Source of the DNA: Xylaria sp. FL1777
Taxonomy: Eukaryota > Ascomycota > Sordariomycetes > Xylariales > Xylariaceae
Assembly (NCBI GenBank): GCA_022578965.1
Contig: MU400650.1
Span: forward strand, 1 to 64,000
Direction: 5' to 3'
Length of the DNA: 64,000 nt
Of this stretch, positions 23,949 to 34,300 are shown piece by piece. The number at the start of each line of letters is the position of its first letter. Position 1 is the first letter of the stretch. A model generated the notes under the pieces. It had not been told where the DNA came from. It did not search any database and worked only from the letters and a program-made list of their open reading frames with translations. The translations under genes and the position numbers were made by a program.

Positions 23949-25512
23949 CTATTTGGTCTGCGAAATTACATGAAGTGGCTTCAAGCAAGCCACTGCAGGT
24001 GAAAAGTCAGCGTCCATGATGGTTTCGGGATCGAGTAAAGACAACTAATACAAAGAGTCAGCAGATCGCATTGTCTGGGAATACCGCAACCTGTTCTACG
24101 AACCTTGTATTTCATGACCAGCGCTGCTATGACCTTTTTCATTTGCATAACTGCAATACTTTGTCCTAAGCAGACTCTCCGGCCTCGGCTGAAACCCATG
24201 TGTGCGGCTTCCATTAGTCTGAGTCGCTCACGATCAGGTGTAAGCCAACGATCCGGACGGAAAACATGTGCATCTTCGCCGTAGATCTTTGTGTTCTGGT
24301 GAATAGCGGAGGGTAGACAGCCCACACTCGTACCCTCCGGGAAGAACATTCCTGCAATGGTAACGCCTCCTGCTGGGACAAGACGCTCCATTGGCCAAGT
24401 TGCACTCGAGAAAGTGCGCATGCTCTCCTTAATGACGGCATTAAGATATGGTAGTTTGCTCACATCTGAGTAAGCAGGAATCTCAGGCAACCCGACAAGT
24501 TCAGATTCAAGCTTGTTCAAATGGCTTGGGTTCTGGAGCAATTGAAACAAAGCAGCGGTTATCGTCGTCGCTGTGGTGTCACCAGCACCCGATATTGTGG
24601 ACATCAGCATGCCGACTATACCAGCGGTATGTAGTATTTTCGGATGATCTTTGCTGGCCCTAAGGAACTTCTGTAGAAGATCCATGTGGCCATGATCATC
24701 CTCCGCTTGAAGGGATCTGGCTTTCAGCTTAGAGACAGCTGCGGCTGCCATGCTGGACGGCGCTCTCTTCTGGCGTATGGAAACGGGATTGCGAAATATG
24801 AGCCGCTCCAGTCCAGGCACCGCTGACCACCAGCCCCAATGGTTGAACCGATCACGAATCAGTTGAATGGAGCCTCCCACATCACCCTCGGCCGCCAAGC
24901 AGCCTATGGGTTCACCAAACGAAAATCGCCCGGCGGCATCCATAGTGTACCACAAAATCATCGAAGACAGGTCGAACGTTCTCTTTTTGCCGATTGCCAT
25001 AAGAAGCTCTTCAATCGTGGCATCTATCGAGCTTTCATAGTCCAAAGATGCAGTCGGTGTGAAAGCATTGGCAACGGACCGACGAAGGGCAGCATGCTGC
25101 GTTTCATCCCGAGTACTGACAAGACTCGGCACTTCTTTCCCATTCTGGATTCCTATAAGAACGTCGTACGAATACGCCTACTTGATGATGAGCATGGGTG
25201 AATTCGAAGAAAAGAGTCTGTAAGCCTTGCCGTAGTGAAGCCTGCTCGACTCCCATATACAACACTGATGACCTCTGGGTCATTGATGCTGATACTCCGG
25301 ACCCCATAGCGGACTATCGGCCCATGCTGAGCGTGTAGATCCAATATTCTGCCTCTGAGCTGGCCGTTGTATTGCTGGTACGCTCGCCACAGATCGGTCG
25401 CTCCAGCTAAGACTGGGCCTGGAGCTTTCCTCAAATGCAGCCAGTTGGTTAACAGGCGAGCGCAAACTAGCAAGACAACCAGAAGTAAAAGTAACGAGTA
25501 GACTGATGTCAT
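23949..25512 (-). CDS. Cytochrome P450 monooxygenase
   Basis: Three exons (25512-25231, 25177-24104, 24044-23949) give 483 residues, normal for a fungal P450. The N-terminal membrane anchor is VYSLLLLLVVLLVCARLL, followed by a Pro hinge (KAPGPVL). The I-helix is ISGAGDTTATT. The K-helix ExxR is KESMR. The FRPDRW segment is present. The haem loop FSRGRRVCLGQ fits FxxGxRxCxG with Cys near residue 431. The C-terminal exon supplies LSLLDPE...DADFSPAVACLKP, as in pisatin-demethylase-type (CYP57-like) enzymes; that subfamily call is tentative. Intron 24103-24045 is GT-AG. Intron 25230-25178 appears to be GC-AG (donor GCAAGG), phase 0, joining GFTT to AYSYDVLIG. The substrate is unknown. No biosynthetic backbone gene is adjacent, so there is no sign of a metabolite cluster. 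Confidence 0.88.
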
Positions 25513-28042
25513 GATTATTCGACTCCAGCGTTGGAAGCAACTTTTTGTGTATCTGATTTACTACCTAGTCGGAGCACGAGGAGAAACTCCCCTTTTAACT
25601 CGACCAATAATATTAGCGTTGTATGCGTGTTAGCATACTAATTGCATAGTGCTTATATACCATACCGGATATAGGCAATAAATGTGCCTCGGATAAACCG
25701 GACCACGAGGTTGTCAGTGCTGCGAGTAGTGTATGAACTTTGAGACGGCGCAGTTGGTTTGACGTTGCTGTGATCTATTGGGAGCCGGGATTGCATACAT
25801 GTAGTTAGACACCTCTAAGTAATTACCATGGCGGGCGGATAGAAATAGCACTCGCATGAAATAGTAGATCCCGGTTACGGTATTTGATCTAACTTGCCTA
25901 GGCAAGCAAGGAGTGTATAGTTCATTTAAGTACCGGGCGATCATTGATATATTTGAGTTTTGTTATACTATTATGTTCGTATGAGTTATGCAAAGAGCCT
26001 AGAACTAAATACTGATAAGATCTCTGCTACAATAGGTACGTCATATGGCCACGGGTGATTTTGGCCGTGTGACAATTAGCGGCGTAGACACAAATGAGAG
26101 CCTATTACTTCAGACGGGGTTTATAATGGTATGTCCCTGATTTAATAAGATTATCTCAATAGCAAACTGTAATTGTCCTATGCATCACCAAGGCCGAAGC
26201 CATAATACAGACTGGCATCGGAAACAACATACCCTTGTCTCCTTCGCGCCCCTCATAAGAATATACTAAAAATGTGGCTTTTAGCAAAAGAGCTGGACTT
26301 TGCAGTGAGGCACAGATCGCGCTTCGTCATAACATGCATGCTCTTACCCGAATTCAACCGTTCATCTTCTGTCAGAAGTCCCGGGTCATTGGGGCCCTTA
26401 TCCTTGACGGCTTTCTCTGTCTCAGCGAAAACGTCTTTCAAAGATCGCTTCAAATGCCAAGGATGCGCCCTATCAACCTCAGGGTCAGTAATGGCTGTTT
26501 TTAAGCGTGATATGTGAACCGTTCAAACCTGCGTGAAGCTTGAAAGATATACCATGGGAGCCTTCGTGCCTCAGAGGCCACCAAATCAAGCAGGAATGAC
26601 CTGAGAGCTACTCACATGAATCTCACTAGAAGATGTCGCAGCTGTGGATCGATAATTTTGTTATTCCTTAAAACTTCGGGTGCTCGGGTTGGTAGTGTAT
26701 GATGAACACCTGACGCGTCTACCCAGGAATACTGAACTGTGTGGCTATTGATTTTAAATCGAGCGTCCCCAGAGGTGTCGATGCAGCATAATCTCATTAA
26801 TATATCCTGGCTTTTGGGTCAGAAGACTACGAGGGAAACCTTTACAGCAAAAGACCTACCTGAGCTGCAGCAAACATGTTCTTCCTACTACCATACTCTT
26901 CCACGTTATCTGTAGACGTCTAGGAAACTCGCATTAGCTCCCTCAGGGAAAAAAAAACCATAGTGTTCCCCGACCAAAGTCAATGAGCTATAGTTTAGAT
27001 TATGTTGTGGGTTGCATGGCGTCTTCTTATTAATATTATTATAATTAAGCATCTGTTTGGACCTCACCGACCTTGACCATAAAACATCCTAGCTTATGTT
27101 CGTCATCCGGCGTATCAACTGGCTTACCGAACATAAAGTTTCTACCGTGTGCCGAGTTCTAGGTTAAGCCCGTATAAGGTTTCTTTTGAATGACTTCCCG
27201 TTGAATTTGCCTGTTATAAACGTTCTCAGGGATATCTGGTGAGAGAGCCATTGCGATACACTGGCGGGCTACTGTGATTAATCGTGATCAGTCCCACAGC
27301 TAAGTTGTGATAAACACAAGATAGGAATGGCGCTGGCTCGGAATCCTCACATGTCGAACTCGCTGGTGTCCGGCTTCTAGATGAATTAGGAAGATGAATT
27401 AGGAAAATGAAATGAGACAGATAACCTACACCACGTTGTATACGTCATATGCTAGGTTATCCATTTTTTGTAATGGTACATCATTTTCTAATTAAAAAAA
27501 TCATTCGATCTCACTGGGTACATTTAAGAGAAAGCCACTGTAGCTTCTTTGTTCTCTTTTGACCCTTCGCATATTGGCATATTCGAGCGCAAACTTAGAG
27601 CCAACGAGATGCTTCCGGTCATGATTTGACTAGAAAATAGCAGGTTGCATAGCCGCACGGTAGCTATGCAAGTCTAGTAACCCCGGAGTCTTTAAATTCA
27701 TGCACTTATTAGCTAACTTTTATTAAATTTATATTCAAGGTAGTTAATAACTGTGTAGGTATTACTGACTTTATTGTGTATGTATAACTGGGTGCAAGGA
27801 AAGGGCAAGCGTCGCGCACTAGATGTCTTGATAAGGATCAAACCATCATACACAAGGTAGTTATTATGGTTTGATTACGTTATTAACATTTTTATTACAG
27901 GCATGATGATCAATTATGAAACGAAATATCAAGAATTAAAATAGCGATTCCAGTTGCCTGCAAGTGTTTCTCTAGGGTGAAATATTATTCGCGAGTTATG
28001 CTATTCTAGACTTATCGTACATTTACGTACAACCAGCTCGAC
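25513..28042. other. Decayed intergenic region with exon-like fragments
   Basis: About 2.5 kb, AT-rich toward 27700-27960. Two minus-strand fragments look protein-like: 26797-26612 (about 61 residues) and about 26500-26253 (ending KRSLKDVFAETEKAVKDK...). I could not find splice sites that join them in frame, so they may be remnants of one lost gene. No family is recognised. Nothing else is supported. Confidence 0.35.
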
Positions 28043-28393
28043 TTACTGTCCTTGTTGGCTCTTGAGGAGTTGTGCCAACTGCTGGACATTGGGCTCAAGC
28101 CATCGTGGGATTCTCAAGTTCCACTCTTCAATCAAGCGACAGACCATAGTTGTAGCTGTGAGCTTGTCTAGTTGCAACTCTTCCGAGAACTTGGCTTGCC
28201 ACATAATTAGGTACTTAATAATAAATTCGTGATCCCGGTCACGGCACAGGCAGAAATGCTTCGCCGTGTGTGTGATGTTTGGGCTAGCAGGCAGTCCATA
28301 CTCATCGAGCTTTATAATACAATTTCCAGGAAGAATAATCCCAGAAGGGACACGAACACCAGAAAACTCGTCTTTAGCTTTAATATCAGACAT
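28043..28393 (-). CDS. Hypothetical small protein, possibly a gene fragment
   Basis: A 116-residue ORF starting at an ATG (28393) in a good context (ACC-ATG). Not recognised. The composition is protein-like: Lys/Glu-rich start, C-L-C-R-D-R-D, then a helical Leu-rich C-terminus with Gln repeats (QQLAQLLKSQQGQ). A second minus-strand ORF immediately upstream (28665-28420, about 81 residues, VLVDVKLQGKDGLNKRVDALM) might have belonged to the same gene; no convincing intron links them. The surroundings are decayed and LTR-bearing, so this may be a remnant. Confidence 0.3.
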   Translation of the reverse strand: MSDIKAKDEFSGVRVPSGIILPGNCIIKLDEYGLPASPNITHTAKHFCLCRDRDHEFIIKYLIMWQAKFSEELQLDKLTATTMVCRLIEEWNLRIPRWLEPNVQQLAQLLKSQQGQ

Positions 28394-28747
28394 GGTTCGA
28401 ATAGTTGTTGGTAAGTTGTTTATGTTATTTTTCTTGTTCTTGTGTTGAGTACGAAGGTATTTTGGCCGTTCGCTTGCCCGTTTAAATACGATGAAGATTG
28501 GATATTTGCTTTGTAGCTTGTTTTCCTCTCCAGAGGTGCCATTAAAGCATCAACTCTTTTGTTCAACCCATCTTTGCCTTGTAATTTCACATCAACCAAA
28601 ACAATTGGCTTTGTTGATGTCCAGTTATGCTTTGTGAGAAATTCAGATTTTACAATATCCAACACTCGGTACGAAGGCGCCTACTGACTTATTTTGACAG
28701 TGCGGCTGTCTCGCCCTACTTTGCAGTTGCTAAGTCTTTGATCTGCA

Positions 28748-30903
28748 GTAGAATATCAACTCTACGGTGCTCGTAACCTATACATGGGGATGATCCAGAC
28801 CGAGTCGCCATACTATCAGGTGGCTCCTACGGCACCAGTGTCAGGTGATATAGTCACATATAGACCCCTAGGGTCTATATAGTGGGATTGGTGTATATAT
28901 ATGGGCTATTCCCACCAACTACCATTGGGAAGGCTAGGGGCCAATTGACCTACGTACCGGCTACTGACCCCTTTACTACCTACCTGCTATGTGACCGCTA
29001 GGGCTACCCATTCACTCCGGGACAATAACCTCTGACAACCAGCTCCTTTCCCTGGCGTCGTTGGGCAGTTCAATGGCGATCCGTCGTTCTCTGATTGCGC
29101 CGCGGGATCGTCCACTTGAGCTTTTTCATGGGGCCTCCGCGTCGAGCAATCGGAAGATGTGATCTACGGTGCCGGCCTTTATAGCTGGTTCAAGAAATAC
29201 GACCAGTCATGTCTCAGTCTCATCGACTGTCAAGACCATATAGTATCACTTAAGACAAATTCGCGATTCTTCATATTCAGTCTAGTCACAGTTGACACAA
29301 AAGAAATGGTGACGGCGGCAGGAACTCTTGTTCCCGCTCTGAAGTTCCACAACAAGATGAGCAACACGTCCTCTTTCAACGCATTTCTTCTACAGGCAGA
29401 TACGGCAGACATTGGCAATGGAGATGGAAGCGCGGATGATAACTTGCCAGGCCAGACAATCACGCTACCTACCTCGTTTTGGTGGGAGGCCGGAGCAACC
29501 GTTGGTGCTGAGAATCCAATCACAGCAGCATATCACTCGCCGTGCGTCTTCATCCTACCTCCCCTCACATATCCGGTCCTCCAGCCGCCTCCATTCACGA
29601 CGTCTTGGGGCGGACAAGCCCATACCGTGACACCTCCGTTGTTAATAAATGCTACCTACACCATCAACCCCATAACTTGGGGAACAATACCCACTGGTGG
29701 CATCACTACTACCAATTCGGAAGGCAGCACGACCACCATCTTGCCCCCGCCGACTGGAATTACCACGATTACCACGACTGGCAGTGCCGGGTCAACGATC
29801 ACTACGACTTACACTCCCCCAACAGGATCTGCCACGACGACCACAACGGGAGTAATTGTCATCATAACACCAGACTCCGATCAGACCGAGATCCCAATTC
29901 CGCCGTGGACTACCAGACCTTCCGGGGAAGACAGTGACAGGACCATCCACTTTCCTCCCATTCCTATACCCTGGCCTTCTCATGGCAGCTGCCTTTTTGC
30001 CTGCGGCGGTAAGCCGAAGCTGCCGGGTATAATCCCCAAACCTGATAAGTCACTCTTCTATATCGCCCTCTGCATTCTGGGTAATTTGATATCTACTCAA
30101 GCAACTGACCCAATCCAATAGGCCCTCCTCCGGGACCACCGCCCGCAGATGGCGGGGGAAGCGATGATCCTGGCGACCCAGACGACAATGACGAAGAAGA
30201 GGAGGAGGAGGAGGAAGAAGAAGAGTCATGTCCTTACTACATCCAGAACGATTGGGATGTAGAAGAGATCCCCGGCAGCGATGGCAGAACCGTCAGCGAA
30301 GATCTCGGTAAAGGAAGTGCGAGTGGTGGAAACGTCGGCATAGGTGGCATCGACGGCAGTGGAGTGGGCTGGGTTGATGACGGGGGCAAGATCAATCCCG
30401 ATAGACCCTCGGTAGTTCCCAATGTCAACAACCCAAGCACCACAACCACAACGACCATGCAGACCACGACTACAACGGGGGGTACCATAACTACGACAAC
30501 AACTAAGAACACACCGTCCCCAACACCATCACCCTACGTTCTCGAGATCTACGGTCGCGAGATCCTAGTAGTAAACCGAGGCAGCTCCCTCGACACCAGG
30601 TACTGGGAGGCCAAGTCCTTCGAAGCCGACAAGGAGGCGAACGCCGAGGTCTGCGACGCCAAGACGAACCCAAACGTCTATAACAAAGCGGACAGCAAGG
30701 CCAAGACCGACAAGTACCCGACGTCACTGGCGACGTTCAGCCTGACGGGGCATGAGGAGTGCTCCTACACGGGGCCGGCCGCGGATACGGTCGGGAGCAT
30801 CTCGTGCGAAGACGGGCTTGAGGCGTATTGCGAGGCGGTCTCGCAACATGAGACTTTTGATTGCTCCAATGCTGACCCTTGGTTGCGTTGCAAGTATCAC
30901 TGA
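28748..30903 (+). pseudogene. GH55-type exo-beta-1,3-glucanase remnant, disrupted by a solo LTR and a nonsense codon
   Basis: GH55 signatures read on the plus strand: EYQLYGARNLYMGMIQTESP (28751-28810), then QFNGDPSF...AFSWGLRVEQ and VIYGAGLYSWFKKYDQSC (29159 onward). The segments are separated by a solo LTR (28839-29037) with an ACCAG duplication. Between them a TGA at 29117-29119 sits where relatives have Cys before AFSW. Upstream GH55 sequence (the N-terminal two thirds) is missing. After the catalytic remnant come a Thr/Pro/Ser-rich mucin-like linker (about 29600-29990), one intron ending at 30121 (donor at 30009 or 30081, both in phase), an acidic Glu run (about 30190-30230), another Thr tract, and a Cys-containing C-terminus ending at 30903. 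GH55 enzymes degrade fungal cell-wall glucan and are secreted. The 3' part remains open, so decay is probably recent. Confidence 0.72.
28839..29037 (+). mobile_element. Solo LTR (199 bp) flanked by 5-bp target duplication ACCAG
   Basis: It begins TGTCAGG and ends TCTGACA, giving inverted termini TGTCAG/CTGACA. It is flanked directly by ACCAG at 28834-28838 and 29038-29042. The 5-bp duplication and TG...CA ends are those of an LTR retrotransposon; the absence of internal coding sequence makes it a solo LTR. The core contains GTGTATATATATGGGC (promoter-like TATA run) and a palindrome TAGACCC-cta-GGGTCTA. It interrupts the GH55 reading frame. LTR plus one duplication is 204 nt, a multiple of three, so removal would leave the surrounding frame intact. 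Confidence 0.85.
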
Positions 30904-31356
30904 GTGTGCCTGGATGATGTGTTCGGGTGTTTGCACCTATCAAAACATCTCCAGCGCATTGTGGCTTCAAGGCAGCACAGGCAACCATGTACACCGTGCG
31001 ACAGTTGCTGTGCACGGACCTTAGGAACCTTGAAGCAATACTAGGTAGTTCTTCAGTGCCTGTACCTCTCAGCCGGAGCCTTCCCTCAGACATGCACCTT
31101 TTTGAGTACAGATCTGACCCTACGTAGCAATTACAATGTTCTGGGCCAGTAGGTATTCAGAAGGCACACGCATGCCTCCTCGTGGTTTGGAGGCGGGGGC
31201 GGTGCGGTGGCTTTTTCTTGCGCGCACCAGCGTCGTGTCGGCACTGCCATTGCGCAAGAAAAAGCCCTCGATCTTTTTCTCTCTTTTCCTTTCAATGCTC
31301 CTCCCCTCATACTCTACGAGATGTCTCATTTGCTTCGAACCAATTAATGGCCCGTT
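30904..31356. promoter_or_regulatory. Upstream region of the NLR gene, with a perfect 15-bp inverted repeat
   Basis: Intergenic sequence of 450 bp. A perfect inverted repeat is present: the arm at 31209-31223 (GGCTTTTTCTTGCGC) is exactly the reverse complement of 31252-31266, with a 28-nt loop, about 90 nt before the NLR start codon. It could form a hairpin in the 5' UTR or be a paired operator; neither is demonstrated. Confidence 0.5.
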
Positions 31357-34300
31357 ATGGAAGCTGCCGGCTTAGCCATCGGCGTCATAGGGCTTGCTAG
31401 CCTGTTCAGTACCTGTCTTGATCTGGTCGAAAGCTGGAGTTCTTACAAGGACTTCGGCTTCGAGTCGGGCTCTATCAGAGCTCGTTTTGTCGCCGACCGG
31501 GTACGATTCCGACGGTGGGGTCAACTCGTGGGCATTGTCGATGGCAAGCGGGAAAGCAAGTATCATCCAGCCCTTGATGACCCTGCGATCCAATCCGCAA
31601 TCGGCCTGATTTTGCATAATATTCAAAACATTGAAGATGATGCCAAATATTTCGCGCCACATTTGGGTATTTTCCGTGATTCGGCTCCTCCGCTGCCCGA
31701 GAACAGCAACATCGTCCCCGGTGGACCTATTCAGTTCGAGAAGTTACAGAGTACTGCATCGCGAAGGGATAGGCTCAGGTGGGCCCTGCGAGACAAGGCG
31801 CGAGCCTTATCACTAGTCGCGACATTTGACACTTTAGTTCAGAAGCTATATGACCTGATTACACCCAGTCAGGCAACAGACGGGAGTCCGCTGGCTATTG
31901 AAAACAATCAAGGAACAGCAACTGCTTCCAATGGTATGCCTCTAACTGATCGCTCCTGTTTTACCTTGTACCAACAATATTTACTTTCTAGCAGGGGGTG
32001 CTTCATGGGAGCATGACGTACAGAAAGTTCTGATTGACTTAGAGAAACAAATTCACAGTAGGACTTTAAATCTCCCATCTTTACATCGAAACGTACTAAT
32101 TATATTAAGATGAGATTCGGAACGAACTATGCAGTTGGCTTGATGCTCCCGATACGCAACGAACCTACGAGGACTGTACGCGCAAAAGATTACATGGTAC
32201 TTGTCAATGGATCCTTGGCCGACCCGAGGTCCAGCAATGGCAGTCGTTTTCAGCACAAGGTTCGAAAACCTTGTGGGTTAATGGACCTGCTGGGTACGGG
32301 AAAACGATTCTTTGTGCAACGCTCATTGAGCATACACCAAAAAACTCCCAAGCGCAAATCGCATACTTCTTCTTCTCCTCCGAAATAGAGGGTCGAGCGG
32401 ATCCCTTTGTTGTCATGAGGTCGTGGATCTCGCAACTGTTAGGTCACAGCAAGCATGCATTCGATCTCATCCAGGAGAAATGGGAATCTACTGAAGGACG
32501 TATAGCATCCAGAACTGCTGTCAAAGATCTCTTTAGCACCCTTGTCGATAAACTACCCCCATATGCCTTTTTTGTGGATGGCCTTGACGAGTGCGTTGTA
32601 GAGAGGGACATGGCCGATTCAGATCATACGAGTTCTCTACACGAGTTTCTCAGCTTGACCACTGAGGTGATATCAAAATCAAGGTCACAGCTTCTAATTA
32701 TAAGTCGCAACGATCTTAGAATTCGGGAGGGGTTGAGCAATGATGGTGATAGAACGAAAAGGCACTTTGCTGAATTGCAAATCCGCCCAGAAGACGTCAA
32801 AGCCGATGCGAGTGCTTTCTCACAAAGCATTGTGGATCGGAAGTTGGGAAACAAAAGCGAGGAACAACGAGAAGAGCTCGCACATAGGCTAGTACATCGA
32901 TGCGAGTCGATGTTTTTAGCCATCAAGCTGTTGGAGGACGACTTACGAGGTGGCAAGAATCTAAAACAGCTGCAACGAGCAATTGACCAGGCTCCGAACA
33001 AGCTTGATCACATTTATGACCGCAACTGGGAAAGAATCCAACGTCTTGAAGTTACCAGCCGGAGTCGCGCCTTCGCGATCTTGAAATGGGCTACGTTCGC
33101 AGTCCGCCCCCTAACTGTTCTCGAGATGACTGAGTGCTTGCTCATTCCAGATGGAGAAGGCGACGAGATCGATTATGAGGAGCTACCTGACTCCATTGAC
33201 GAGGTTTACGTCAGAACGGAGATACTAGAACTATGTGGCTCGCTTATCGAGACACAGGCAAAACCGAGTTCGCAGTTGTGTAATTCTACCATCCATCTGA
33301 CTCATTTCTCGGTTAGGCAATATATCCTTTGTCAGATGCCTGCCCATACAGCTGATCTAATCTCAAATGAGCAACTCAGATCTTCGAATGAGTCTATCCA
33401 AAATAACCTCTTAGCAATTGCCTGTCTACGTTATTTGGACTGCGGCCAAACGTGGAAGGAGGAACAGCCGGCAGAAAGCAACAGTGCTGCCATTCATGCT
33501 TTCCGAACGTACGCGGGATGGTCATGGCACCGTCACATAAAGCGTGGAGTGAGCAATTCACAGGGCGTTTTTCAGCTGATTAATGCCTTTTTCAGGCCTT
33601 CGAATCCGAAGTGGGAGCTGTGGCGAAAGCAGGTTGGCATTTATGATCCTGCCACCCCGCAGCGGCACTACCACGATGAAGCAATAGAAGTCGCAAATCG
33701 GGTAATTTATGCAACGCTACTCGGACTTATTGAAACGGTTGATTATCTCGCTCAAGATACTTGGACGGAGACGAACTATGCCTACTCTACAAAACAAACA
33801 GCATTACTCGTTGCTTCCTCGAAGGGGCATGTGTCGCATGTAGAACACCTCTTAGAGAAAGGGGCAAATGCAAACATTCCAAACAAAAACGGACAGTCTC
33901 CCCTATATGTTGCTACATATTTTGGACATGTCGAAGTAGCAAAACTGCTCCTTAACTACGGAGCGGACCCCCAAGCCCCAGAACGTAATACAGGACGGAC
34001 GCCTTTGCACTTGGCAGCAATCAAAGACCATACTGAATTATTACAGTTGCTTTTAGAAAAAGGAGCACAGATACATGCACTGACCAATATTAGAGGGACA
34101 CCTTTACATTATGCAGCGGCACATGGCCATACCGCAGGATTACAGTTGCTTTTGGAAAGGGGGGCGGATATGCATGCACTAGATATTGATCAACATACAC
34201 CTTTATACTTAGCAGCAAGTGCTGGCCATACTGAAGCATCAATTGTTCTACTCCAGAGAGGGGCCAATACAGGTAGGCGAACTTTTGCACCGATCCACAT

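Noticed and set aside
23949..25512. P450 as part of a secondary-metabolite cluster
   Set aside because: No polyketide synthase, NRPS, terpene cyclase, transporter or pathway regulator within the window next to it.
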